A stretch of 7,810 nt of DNA from contig QIGP01000302.1 of NCBI GenBank assembly GCA_003228965.1, positions 1-7,810 on the forward strand. The letters are read 5' to 3'. This stretch comes from Gammaproteobacteria bacterium (GTDB lineage: Bacteria; Pseudomonadota; Gammaproteobacteria; Steroidobacterales; SZUA-146). The position numbers and the translations under genes are program-made. The stretch's first letter is position 1. Every line of letters starts with the position of its first letter. Positions 1-6,056 of this stretch are shown one piece after another. The notes below the pieces were generated by a model. That model was not told where the DNA came from, did no database searches, and saw only the letters and a program-made list of their open reading frames with translations.

Positions 1-181
1 CCGTTTTTGGCGTCAGTCTGGCGAGCACCGCAAATACCTCTGCTCTGAGCTGCTTGTCGGTATACAGATATTGCAAGCCGCGAAGCAGCTGCGGAATATC
101 ATCTCGGGAACGCAGATCAAGACGTATGTTGGCAATATCAACTTCGCCTAATTGCATTTGAAGTTTCGTCGCTGAACGCAT
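1..181 (-). CDS. ISNCY family transposase, N-terminal fragment (runs off window)
   Basis: This is the start of a transposase that catalyses movement of its insertion sequence. Sixty residues are visible, beginning MRSATKLQMQLGEVDIANIR and continuing with SRDDIPQLLRGLQYLYTDKQLRAEVF. The pattern LGE-x-x-I-x-x-I-R/K, then SRDDIP-Q-L-L-RGLQ-x-x-Y, is the N-terminal signature I associate with ISNCY (ISPlu15-like) transposases; the match is from memory. The catalytic core lies beyond the window, so integrity cannot be judged. The start is ATG at 181 because the family signature begins within a few residues of it. No good Shine-Dalgarno sequence precedes it (TCAGAAACG), which fits the usual low expression of transposases. 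The gene reads in the same direction as the truncated secreted-protein gene upstream. Confidence 0.75.
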   Translation of the reverse strand, partial: MRSATKLQMQLGEVDIANIRLDLRSRDDIPQLLRGLQYLYTDKQLRAEVFAVLARLTPKT

Positions 182-186
182 CGTTT

Positions 187-319
187 CTGACCGAAGTTTG
201 GGTGAAAAGGATCGCTGATGGCCTTATTATCTCATTTCCTGCTGGCTATCGCTTAAACTTCGTGCGGTCATTCAAGTGGCTTTATTCGCCTTTTCAAGCG
301 CTTACTCGTTTTCGGTCAG
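187..319. repeat. 9-bp inverted repeat pair inside the IS left end
   Basis: CTGACCGAA at 187-195 and its exact reverse complement TTCGGTCAG at 311-319 flank the leader of the transposase. The inner arm ends five bases before the transposase ATG. The outer arm lies at the presumed element boundary and supplies the TGA that stops the neighbouring frame. The arms could be two transposase-binding sites, or the arms of an RNA stem that forms only on transcripts entering from outside. The match is exact, but a 9-bp pair at this distance can arise by chance. Confidence 0.4.
226..234 (-). promoter_or_regulatory. Candidate extended -10 promoter element for the transposase
   Basis: On the minus strand the sequence reads TGAGATAAT: an extended -10 (TGn) followed by GATAAT, five of six matches to TATAAT. 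It is about 45 bases before the transposase ATG. No clear -35 is present at 17 bases, which is tolerated for extended -10 promoters. Transcription from here would exclude the outer arm of the inverted repeat at 311-319. Confidence 0.35.
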
Positions 320-777
320 GCACTAGTTAGTACGTGTGATTGATCGCCTTGTACATCAAGAATAATCCACGGTTCAATCATCTTCACCTCGGGTTTCAAC
401 CGCAAATTGTCTAGTTGCTCGAACGTTAGGCTTACCCCTATTACACCAAGCTCTAAATGTTCTTGCAGAATATTCTCTCTAATGTTTGCCGGCAGGTTCT
501 TTAATAACCTCGAAAAATAGTTCTCAACAGCCCCGCTATTATTAAGAGCTTTAATACTAGGTTGCCTAAATTTCACATTGACATGTAACCGGACTTCACC
601 ACCTACGTCAGAGGCAACTATTTTGTGTTGCTCCTGAATCATGTCAGCTGTTAATGACGTCTTCGACGCACTAGACACCAGATTCATTAGCTGGTCGTAG
701 GAGCCCGAACCAAAAGCACTAGGAAAACTCACCAACAAGATTAAAGTGATGACTGATTTAATTTTACAGGCTCCCAT
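316..777 (-). CDS. Secreted subtilisin-propeptide (inhibitor I9-like) protein, probably a truncated S8 protease
   Basis: The product has 153 residues. Residues 1-23 form a signal peptide: Lys at 5 and 7, hydrophobic core 9-18, probable cleavage after A-F-G at 23. Residues 61-142 fit the I9 propeptide pattern of secreted subtilases: EVRLHVNVKF, a helix with FSRLLKNLP, then GVSLTFEQLDNLRLKPEV and MIEP. The end, GDQSHVLTSA, resembles the LDQSVPLIGA linker that joins propeptide to catalytic domain in many proteobacterial S8 proteases. No Asp/His/Ser catalytic domain follows, and the frame stops at a TGA at the presumed IS edge. I infer an IS-truncated subtilase; a naturally free-standing protease inhibitor is the alternative. 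Start ATG 777 is chosen over an upstream TTG at 792 because GGGAGGA sits six bases before it. Confidence 0.75.
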   Translation of the reverse strand: MGACKIKSVITLILLVSFPSAFGSGSYDQLMNLVSSASKTSLTADMIQEQHKIVASDVGGEVRLHVNVKFRQPSIKALNNSGAVENYFSRLLKNLPANIRENILQEHLELGVIGVSLTFEQLDNLRLKPEVKMIEPWIILDVQGDQSHVLTSA

Positions 778-783
778 TGGATA

Positions 784-790
784 TCCTCCC
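784..790 (-). promoter_or_regulatory. Strong Shine-Dalgarno deciding the start at 777
   Basis: GGGAGGA on the minus strand is separated by six bases (TATCCA) from ATG at 777. A TTG at 792 in the same frame would place this site inside the coding region, so the ATG is preferred. Confidence 0.75.
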
Positions 791-809
791 AAGAAAAATA
801 CTGCGTTGT

Positions 810-838
810 TTTTTAGTCGACTGACCTGGATCTGACAA
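810..838 (-). promoter_or_regulatory. Sigma-70-type promoter of the secreted propeptide protein
   Basis: On the minus strand TTGTCA (838-833, five of six to TTGACA) is separated by exactly 17 bases from TAAAAA (815-810, four of six to TATAAT). Initiation would fall near 803, giving a leader of about 26 bases with the Shine-Dalgarno at 790-784 in place. The spacer contains the palindrome AGTCGACT next to the -10, a possible but unproven operator. Confidence 0.55.
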
Positions 839-1304
839 ATACATCCAAGGCCTAAATCGATGCTCTCTAAAAGACCGGATCATTCTTAACAATGCAAATC
901 ACCCACATACATGTATTTCAGATCTTCTGAGTTGTTCACATTGTTGCGAGTACCCAGACTTTTTGCTCGAACGTTCGTTCCTGTCAGGTGCGCTGCCAGT
1001 GATATGGCGTTTGTTGATTCATGCCTATGGTTTGCGGATTTCATATTTGGTTGAATCAACCGTTGACTGACGCCATCTAAACTCTGAGTTTCGATATTCC
1101 GATCCATAACGCCAATTTAATAGACGATATCTTCAATTTCTGGCACAACTTGGCGATTCGGCACACGTTTCGTTCCTACATGTTTTGTAGAAGGAGAATC
1201 TAACTACGACCGTTGCGGCCTGCAGCGACTCATCTTGTGAACGCCGAATAGATCACAGAAAGCGTTCTACCCCACAGCTCCGAATCTAGCAGAAACACAT
1301 AGAA

Positions 1305-1424
1305 ATGCAAATTGACTTTTTAGAAACAGATTTAAATTCTCCGAATAACGTCAGAAACGAATCGGTAAAATCAACGAGAGACGCGGCTAAATTCACTGCA
1401 ATTCATAGAGCGAGAGAATTTTAG
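1305..1424 (+). CDS. Possible small protein of 39 residues, unrecognised
   Basis: This frame runs from ATG at 1305 to TAG at 1422-1424. It encodes a hydrophilic peptide that starts MQIDFLETDLNSPNN and ends in a basic stretch (FTAIHRAREF). It has no membrane segment, cysteine pair or family motif. No Shine-Dalgarno precedes the ATG, and an in-frame stop sits two codons upstream, so it is not the tail of a longer frame. A frame this short arises readily by chance; it is kept only because it is the least unconvincing small frame in the gene-poor gap. Confidence 0.12.
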   Translation: MQIDFLETDLNSPNNVRNESVKSTRDAAKFTAIHRAREF

Positions 1425-1449
1425 TAAGTAAGTATTCAGAAAATCTAAC

Positions 1450-1464
1450 TAAGCGTTTTGCTTA
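1450..1464 (-). terminator. lapB: Weak candidate terminator after lapB
   Basis: TAAGC and GCTTA form a perfect 5-bp stem with a five-base loop about 20 bases past the lapB stop, followed on the minus strand by GTTAGATTTTC. The stem is short and A/T-rich and the T run is broken, so termination here may be weak or Rho-assisted. Confidence 0.3.
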
Positions 1465-1483
1465 TACAATGACTGCTCAAAAA

Positions 1484-2686
1484 CTAAACAACCCGTCGAG
1501 CACTAAAATCCACCAAGCGCATAATCGGCCGAGTACTATCCCAGTCTTTGCAACCAGGACACTGCCAATACAACATGTTCCCCGCATAACCACAGTCACG
1601 ACATTCGTATTTGGCACGACTGTGAATAAGCTCCGACAACACTTCGGCCAAGGTGCCGAGCTGCTGGTCCGTTAACGACTCTTCGGTCGCTTCACTCATT
1701 ACAACATCACGAAGCTTACTCGCGAACGTATCGGTTCTTAGCAAATCTCTAACAGCACGTTGCAAAACAGGGTTAGTCCACTCGTGGTGGGCCAACGCAG
1801 CTAGAGCCATTGCTTCTCGAAGTTTGGGTTTCTTATTGTTAAGCAATGACTGCAGAACTTTATTAGTAGCGGCGTCATCTCCATTCGCTCTTAAACAACG
1901 CAGCAACATCGGCAACACTTCAATAATAAAACTCTCGTCGTGTTCAACAATCCACCGACACAGCTTGATAGCCGCTTTGTAATCCAACTGCTCTGCTGCC
2001 ACCTCTGCACGCATGAACGCACTTCGCACTAGCTGGGTACCGCTACTTCTGGATTTGCGTAAGTGAGCACGCGCCGAATCGAAGTCTCCTTCATTTATCG
2101 CTTTTTGTGCCAGTTCGCAATACGCGTGGGCAACACCACCGTCGTCATCCTCAGGTGCGGGTATGCCAAGTTTGTTGCGAACCTCAATAGCTTGAAGCCA
2201 GTCTTTTTGTTGTTCGTAAATTCGCACAAGGCAACGCATGGCGGCCTGGCGTTGCCCGGTAACGGCACTGAGTTGTAAAAACAGTTTTTCAGCACGATCG
2301 AACAAACCGGCTTTTTGATAGTCGGCCGCCAAAGCAAATAGTGCCTGATCGCGTTGTTTTTTGGCAAGATTTGGTCTTGCAATAATGTTCTGGTGAATAC
2401 GGATTGCTCTGTCGACCTCTCCCCTGCGCCGAAACAAACTCCCAAGCGCAAAGTGGGTCTCGACTGTTTCGTTGTCAACCTCAGCCATTTTGATAAAAAT
2501 CTCGATGGCTTTGTCAGGCTGTTCATTCAGAAGGTAGGTGACGCCCTTGAAGTAGTCCGGGCTTACGGTGGCACGCTTGCTGGCCGCGTCTTCGGGTTTT
2601 GGCGTAAACCGCCTAGCGGTCCAGGCCCCGGCAGCCGCAGCTAATACCAGAAGTACAAAGAGTACTAGTGTGCTGTCACCCGGCAT
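1484..2686 (-). CDS. lapB: Lipopolysaccharide assembly protein LapB (YciM), TPR and rubredoxin-like protein
   Basis: LapB is an inner-membrane-anchored cytoplasmic protein. In E. coli it presents the deacetylase LpxC to the protease FtsH and so limits lipid A synthesis; it also interacts with PbgA/YejM. The 400 residues start with one membrane anchor (about 5-24), followed by RRF. Tetratricopeptide repeats fill about 45-340, including AIEIFIKMAEVDNETVETHF and GSLFRRRGEVDRAIRIHQNI, the latter nearly identical to the E. coli repeat. A C-terminal zinc or iron knuckle has Cys pairs at 362/365 and 376/379 (CRDC, CPGC) with LYWQCPGCKDW between and after. Length is slightly above the 389 of E. coli. 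ATG 2686 overlaps the end of lapA by 11 bases, which argues for translational coupling and this start. It is the last gene of the cluster. Confidence 0.95.
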   Translation of the reverse strand: MPGDSTLVLFVLLVLAAAAGAWTARRFTPKPEDAASKRATVSPDYFKGVTYLLNEQPDKAIEIFIKMAEVDNETVETHFALGSLFRRRGEVDRAIRIHQNIIARPNLAKKQRDQALFALAADYQKAGLFDRAEKLFLQLSAVTGQRQAAMRCLVRIYEQQKDWLQAIEVRNKLGIPAPEDDDGGVAHAYCELAQKAINEGDFDSARAHLRKSRSSGTQLVRSAFMRAEVAAEQLDYKAAIKLCRWIVEHDESFIIEVLPMLLRCLRANGDDAATNKVLQSLLNNKKPKLREAMALAALAHHEWTNPVLQRAVRDLLRTDTFASKLRDVVMSEATEESLTDQQLGTLAEVLSELIHSRAKYECRDCGYAGNMLYWQCPGCKDWDSTRPIMRLVDFSARRVV

Positions 2687-2972
2687 CTTGCATAGGCAGG
2701 CTGCGAAGGTTTTTCAACTCAACTTCGGCCATTTTGATGTTCTTTTTAAGCTTGCGCTTCTCGTTCGCCGCCTTGAGCAGGTATAGGCTCGCTGTAGCAA
2801 TTCCAAGCAACCAGCCAATAATTAACGTAACCGTGAAAGCCAGTGCCGTAACGACTTCGTATTTGTGGACGATGAGATCGAGTGCGATCTTGCCTGGGTT
2901 CTTATTGGCAAACATGGCCGACGCCAGAACAACGACGATGGCAAGTACAACAAAAATGATTCCGCGGAACAT
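2676..2972 (-). CDS. lapA: Lipopolysaccharide assembly protein LapA (DUF1049 family)
   Basis: LapA is a small inner-membrane protein encoded next to lapB and implicated with it in lipopolysaccharide assembly; its exact role is unsettled. The 98 residues contain two membrane segments (about 4-21 and 41-66), with the short loop ANKNPGKIALDLIVHKYEV between them. The cytoplasmic tail is basic and probably coiled (KAANEKRKLKKNIKMAEVELKNL). This two-helix plus charged-tail layout and length are typical of the family. Start ATG 2972 is supported by GAAGGA at 2984-2979, six bases upstream. The 3' end overlaps lapB, and 127 bases separate it from ihfB, so co-transcription with ihfB is plausible. Confidence 0.93.
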   Translation of the reverse strand: MFRGIIFVVLAIVVVLASAMFANKNPGKIALDLIVHKYEVVTALAFTVTLIIGWLLGIATASLYLLKAANEKRKLKKNIKMAEVELKNLRSLPMQDAG

Positions 2973-3099
2973 ACCAATTCCTTCAACTGTGGGTCAGAAA
3001 ACCAGATTTCCGGTCAAGAATAGTGTTCGTGCGCAAAGGGTTCAAGCGCGAAAGCGGCCACAGGTCGTGCCGCCAGGGCGACGAAAGAGTCGTCCTGAA

Positions 3100-3402
3100 T
3101 CAGTTCTTTATAGGTAAATGGCGGTTTGAGTTCACGCGCTCACGCAGGTCTTTACCTGGCTTGAAGTGAGGAACGTGCTTACCAGCCAGCGCCACAGGCT
3201 CGCCTGTTTTTGGGTTGCGACCCAGACGTGGTGGGCGAAAATGCAGGGAAAAGCTGCCAAATCCGCGAATTTCAATGCGTTTGCCCTGAGCCAGAGCATC
3301 GCTCATAAGCTCAAGCAGGTGCTTAACGGCAAGCTCAACATCTTTCGAAGGCAGATGCTTTTGCTTACGAGCTATCGCTTCAATTAATTCTGATTTAGTC
3401 AT
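3100..3402 (-). CDS. ihfB: Integration host factor beta subunit
   Basis: IHF-beta pairs with IHF-alpha (ihfA, not in this window) to bind specific DNA sites and bend them sharply, serving replication, recombination and transcription. The 100 residues begin [14 protein letters not shown], as in E. coli. They carry the DNA-binding arm [20 protein letters not shown] with Glu44 and Arg46, residues used for specificity in E. coli IHF-beta. RNPKTGE follows, with the intercalating Pro64, and then [15 protein letters not shown]. The C-terminus is a few residues longer than the E. coli protein (94). ATG 3402 has only a modest AGG element ten bases upstream. The gene lies 107 bases after rpsA beyond a strong hairpin, so it may have its own promoter, though none is obvious. 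Confidence 0.97.
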   Translation of the reverse strand: MTKSELIEAIARKQKHLPSKDVELAVKHLLELMSDALAQGKRIEIRGFGSFSLHFRPPRLGRNPKTGEPVALAGKHVPHFKPGKDLRERVNSNRHLPIKN

Positions 3403-3431
3403 TTTTCAGCCTGTGTTTAAACGCATTTCAA

Positions 3432-3445
3432 ACGGTAAAAACCGT
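3432..3445. repeat. Short perfect inverted repeat in the ihfB leader
   Basis: ACGGT-AAAA-ACCGT is a perfect 5-bp stem with a four-base loop, 30 bases before the ihfB start. It could be a small RNA hairpin or an operator. Nothing else in the sequence decides between these. Confidence 0.3.
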
Positions 3446-3463
3446 CACGAATCATCAAGATAA

Positions 3464-3496
3464 CCGCCAATCTATAGAAATACTATAGATTGGCGG
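3464..3496 (-). terminator. Perfect 14-bp hairpin just after rpsA, attenuator or 3'-end element
   Basis: CCGCCAATCTATAG and CTATAGATTGGCGG pair without a mismatch around a five-base loop. The stem begins about 13 bases past the rpsA stop codon. On the minus strand it is followed by TTATCTTGATGATT, which is T-rich but not a continuous run. It could therefore be a partial terminator lowering ihfB-lapAB expression, or a barrier to 3' exonucleases that stabilises the abundant rpsA message. Confidence 0.6.
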
Positions 3497-3509
3497 CCGT
3501 TTCCAGTAC

Positions 3510-5183
3510 TTAGTCGTCTTTTCCGGTGATTTGCTCTTTGAGCAGATCGCCAAGACTGGTCCCGCCTGATGAAGAAGACTGGTACTCCTGTACCGCTTCT
3601 GCCTCTTCGTGTGCCTCTTTGGCTTTCACAGACAGCGAAATTCGGCGGTTTTTACGATCGACACCCACGAAACGTGCGGTGATGTCTTCGCCAACTTTCA
3701 CGACCATACGGGCGTCTTCGACACGTTCCAGAGAAATTTCCGATACGCGCATGTAGCCTTCAATGCCGTTACCCAGATCAATTGACGCGCCACGGGCATC
3801 TACTTCAATTACCGTACCGGTAACCATGCAGCCTTTGGGATTCTCAGCCATATACATTGAGAACGGGTCCTGATCCATTTGCTTGATGCCTAATGAGATG
3901 CGCTCACGCTCAGGGTCGATGGCCAGTACAGTGGCTTCCACGTCCTGACCTTTGCTGTAGTTACGCACGGCTTCTTCGCCTGGCAGATCCCATGAGAGGT
4001 CTGACAAGTGAACCAAACCGTCAATTTCGCCGTCGAGGCCAATGAAGATACCGAAGTCGGTGATCGACTTGATCTTGCCGGAAACTTTGTCGCCTTTCTT
4101 GCACGTAACCGCAAACTCAGCCCAAGGGTTGGATTTGCACTGTTTGATGCCAAGAGAAATACGGCGGCGCTCTTCGTCAATTTCAAGCACCATAACTTCA
4201 ACTTCGTCGCCAATTTGAACGACTTTAGCCGGGTTAACGTTCTTGTTGGTCCAGTCCATTTCAGACACGTGAACCAAACCTTCAACGCCTTCTTCAATTT
4301 CAACAAAGCAACCGTAGTCAGCAATGTTGGTGACCTTACCAAACAGTCGTGTGTTCTGTGGGTAACGACGTGCCAGAGCTTCCCAAGGATCGGCTCCGAG
4401 TTGTTTTATGCCAAGAGACACGCGTGTGCGTTCACGATCGAATTTAAGCACTTTGACTTCAACTTCGTCGCCGACGTTAACCACTTCGGAAGGATGCTTA
4501 ACGCGCTTCCAGGCCATGTCAGTTATGTGAAGCAGGCCGTCAATGCCGCCCAGATCTACAAACGCGCCGTAGTCAGTCAGGTTCTTAACGATACCTTTAG
4601 CAACTGCGCCTTCTTGCAATGAGTCAAGCAGTTGTTCACGTTCAACGCTGTATTCGTCTTCGACGACTGCGCGGCGCGATACAACGACGTTGTTACGGCG
4701 TTGATCAAGCTTGATAACTTTAAATTCGAGAACTTTGCCTTCCAGGTAACCTGGATCGCGTACAGGTCGAACATCGACCAATGAGCCAGGCAAGAATGCC
4801 CGAACATTGTCAATCTCGACCGTGAAACCGCCCTTAACGCGACCGTTGATCACGCCGTTAACGATTTCACTTTGTTCAAATGCAGTTTCCAAACGCGTCC
4901 ACGTACGTGCGCGTTTAGCTTTTTCACGAGACAGGCGTGTTTCGCCAAACCCGTCTTCAAACGAATCAAGTGCAACTTCAACGACGTCACCGACGCTGAC
5001 TTCTATTTCACCCAACTCATTATGAAATTGCGATACAGGAATGACCGCTTCAGATTTTAGTCCAGCATTGACGATTACAACGTCGGAATTGACCGCCACT
5101 ACTTCGGCTTCCAGGATAGTCCCCGCTTTCATCTGGTGACTAGCAATACTCTCTTCAAATAACTCAGCAAAACTCTCTGACAT
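3510..5183 (-). CDS. rpsA: 30S ribosomal protein S1
   Basis: S1 binds mRNA on the small ribosomal subunit and helps unfold structured leaders for initiation; it also regulates its own translation in E. coli. From ATG 5183 the protein is 557 residues, exactly the E. coli length, and begins [13 protein letters not shown]. Six S1 repeats follow. The first two are the divergent ribosome-binding pair (about 20-87 and 105-171). Repeats three to six share G-x-V-x-x-I-x-D-Y/F-G-x-F, GLVH and RISLGIKQ, for example [20 protein letters not shown] and [20 protein letters not shown]. An upstream ATG at 5321 in the same frame adds 46 unrelated residues and runs through the leader hairpins, so it is rejected. 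No Shine-Dalgarno precedes ATG 5183 (TTGGGTTAATTGAA), as is known for E. coli rpsA. A hairpin follows the stop at 3510-3512. Confidence 0.98.
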   Translation of the reverse strand: MSESFAELFEESIASHQMKAGTILEAEVVAVNSDVVIVNAGLKSEAVIPVSQFHNELGEIEVSVGDVVEVALDSFEDGFGETRLSREKAKRARTWTRLETAFEQSEIVNGVINGRVKGGFTVEIDNVRAFLPGSLVDVRPVRDPGYLEGKVLEFKVIKLDQRRNNVVVSRRAVVEDEYSVEREQLLDSLQEGAVAKGIVKNLTDYGAFVDLGGIDGLLHITDMAWKRVKHPSEVVNVGDEVEVKVLKFDRERTRVSLGIKQLGADPWEALARRYPQNTRLFGKVTNIADYGCFVEIEEGVEGLVHVSEMDWTNKNVNPAKVVQIGDEVEVMVLEIDEERRRISLGIKQCKSNPWAEFAVTCKKGDKVSGKIKSITDFGIFIGLDGEIDGLVHLSDLSWDLPGEEAVRNYSKGQDVEATVLAIDPERERISLGIKQMDQDPFSMYMAENPKGCMVTGTVIEVDARGASIDLGNGIEGYMRVSEISLERVEDARMVVKVGEDITARFVGVDRKNRRISLSVKAKEAHEEAEAVQEYQSSSSGGTSLGDLLKEQITGKDD

Positions 5184-5197
5184 TTCAATTAACCCAA

Positions 5198-5248
5198 GGG
5201 CGCAAGGCCCAACCAAAAAAAAACCGCAGGAACTCCTATTCCCGACGG
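5198..5248 (-). promoter_or_regulatory. rpsA: Structured rpsA leader: terminator-like hairpin with SD-like loop, plus a start-proximal hairpin
   Basis: Reading the minus strand, a stem of about nine pairs with one bulged base (5248-5239 with 5232-5224) closes the loop TAGGAG (5238-5233). Nine consecutive T follow (5223-5215). A second short hairpin GGGC-CTTGC-GCCC (5210-5198) ends 14 bases before the rpsA ATG. In E. coli the rpsA start region likewise lacks a linear Shine-Dalgarno and uses hairpins with GGA-bearing loops and A/U-rich linkers for S1 autoregulation. The same shape here could alternatively act as an intrinsic terminator or attenuator between cmk and rpsA. Confidence 0.55.
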
Positions 5249-5251
5249 GCA

Positions 5252-5280
5252 TTAATAATAATCGCTCAATCCTTAAGCAA
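5252..5280 (-). promoter_or_regulatory. rpsA: Candidate rpsA promoter
   Basis: On the minus strand TTGCTT (5280-5275) and TATTAA (5257-5252) are separated by exactly 17 bases. Each matches four of six consensus positions. Initiation near 5245 would start the transcript within the leader hairpin, so this or the hairpin assignment may need adjustment. A separate promoter for rpsA is expected from other gammaproteobacteria. Confidence 0.35.
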
Positions 5281-5345
5281 TCGTGTAAGTACGTCGCACA
5301 AACGCAGACTTTAATGTCCACGTATCAAAAATTCTTCAGGAGAAC

Positions 5346-6056
5346 TTAGTCGTCGTCAACCGGACGCAAATGTGCAGCAAGTTCGAGCACTTGCGCGACA
5401 ACGTCGTCAATACTGGTGGACGTCGTGTCCAACATCATTGCATCGGGGGCGGGCCGTAAAGGCGCGACTTCCCGATTAGCATCGCGGTGATCGCGCTCGG
5501 CGATATCCTCCAAAAGGGTCGCAAGGCTAACATCAAGTCCCTTGTCTATCAACTGCTTATACCGCCTTTGTGCTCTTTCGGCCGCACTCGCAGTCAGGAA
5601 AATCTTTAATTCGGCATCAGGGAAGATCACCGTGCCCATATCGCGGCCGTCGGCAACCAATCCAGGCGCCTTTCTGAAGTCCCTTTGGGCCACGACGAGA
5701 GCCGCTCTCACGGCCGGGACAGCGGCGACTTTCGAAGCCAGATTTCCGCAGTGTTCTGTCCGTATTTTGGACGCAACATCATGACCATCAAGTTCTATTT
5801 GCTCTTGCCCACCCGGAGTTGCAACAAACTTTATGGTTAAATCGGCGACCATTTCTGCCAGCGCGTCGTCGTCGTCGAAGGCCACGCCACGCTGCAGTGC
5901 AGCAAGACCAACGACCCGATAAAGCGCTCCGCTATCGAGCAAGTGCCACCCAATGCGGCTTGCCACCAGGTGACTTACGGTGCCCTTGCCAGCCCCGCTC
6001 GGCCCGTCGATAGTAATGACTGGCGCGTTCATTTTTTGCTCGGTTGCCGTACTCAC
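5346..6056 (-). CDS. cmk: Cytidylate kinase
   Basis: CMP kinase phosphorylates CMP and dCMP with ATP in the cytoplasm, feeding CTP and dCTP pools. The 236 residues contain the P-loop GPSGAGKGT at 18-26 and DSGALYR at 41-47. DGRDMGTVIFPDA spans 136-148, and the lid and base-binding segment RYKQL...RDHRDANREVAPLRPAPDA lies at 165-206. The start taken is GTG at 6056, overlapping the aroA stop by four bases (GTGA), because GAGGA sits six bases upstream (6067-6063). The in-frame ATG at 6032 (residue 9) would still keep the P-loop but has a poorer ribosome site. aroA next to cmk before rpsA is a widespread proteobacterial arrangement and implies translational coupling with aroA. A 162-base leader separates it from rpsA. 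Confidence 0.97.
   Translation of the reverse strand: MSTATEQKMNAPVITIDGPSGAGKGTVSHLVASRIGWHLLDSGALYRVVGLAALQRGVAFDDDDALAEMVADLTIKFVATPGGQEQIELDGHDVASKIRTEHCGNLASKVAAVPAVRAALVVAQRDFRKAPGLVADGRDMGTVIFPDAELKIFLTASAAERAQRRYKQLIDKGLDVSLATLLEDIAERDHRDANREVAPLRPAPDAMMLDTTSTSIDDVVAQVLELAAHLRPVDDD

Larger units (their letters stand above)
1..319 (-). mobile_element. Left (transposase-start) end of an ISNCY-family insertion sequence, partial
   Basis: The transposase N-terminus at 181 to 1 marks this as an insertion sequence whose body extends beyond base 1. The outer limit is inferred: the neighbouring secreted-protein frame loses its expected continuation at about 316-330, and the 9-mer CTGACCGAA occurs both there (319-311, minus strand) and, inverted, just before the transposase start (187-195). 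The 134 bases between the transposase start and the end of the neighbouring frame are a reasonable leader for such an element. The true terminal repeat and target duplication cannot be read because the other end is outside the window, so the boundary may be off by tens of bases. Confidence 0.6.
778..1483. other. About 700 bases without a recognisable gene, between lapB and the truncated subtilase
   Basis: Apart from the promoter and ribosome binding site near 784-838 and a weak hairpin after lapB (1450-1464), nothing here is recognised. It is visibly richer in A and T than the cluster. A 73-codon frame on the minus strand (1107-886) has no ribosome binding site and no recognisable motif. A 39-codon frame on the plus strand (1305-1424) is listed separately. 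No tRNA, CRISPR array or relic of pyrF, the usual neighbour of lapB, was seen. Confidence 0.6.

Noticed and set aside
886..1107. Minus-strand frame of 73 codons
   Set aside because: No Shine-Dalgarno, no promoter, no recognisable motif; a length easily reached by chance in this DNA.
3070..3099. GACGA/TCGTC stem after ihfB as a terminator
   Set aside because: Five pairs with no T run afterwards; lapA is probably co-transcribed across it.
2668..3117. Plus-strand frame of 149 codons across lapA and the ihfB-lapA gap
   Set aside because: It is antisense to lapA and lapB, with low-complexity Thr/Ser/Arg-rich composition and no ribosome binding site.
4140..4480. Near-identical DNA stretches such as CTTCAACTTCGTCGCC recurring about 260 bases apart
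   Set aside because: These are the corresponding segments of successive S1 domains, a consequence of the internal protein repeats and not a separate repeat element.
3890..4622. Long alternative frames within rpsA (plus strand 4008-4622, minus strand 3890-4342)
   Set aside because: They overlap an unmistakable S1 gene in other frames, have no ribosome sites, and their open length follows from the repetitive codon use of the S1 repeats.
5184..5321. N-terminal extension of S1 by 46 residues from an upstream ATG
   Set aside because: The extension is unlike any S1 protein, is rich in Cys and encoded by the structured leader; the 557-residue form matches the family length exactly.
5325..5345. Small stem (TTCT/AGAA) followed by five T just after cmk, as a terminator
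   Set aside because: Only four A/T-rich pairs; far weaker than the hairpin with nine T at 5215-5248.
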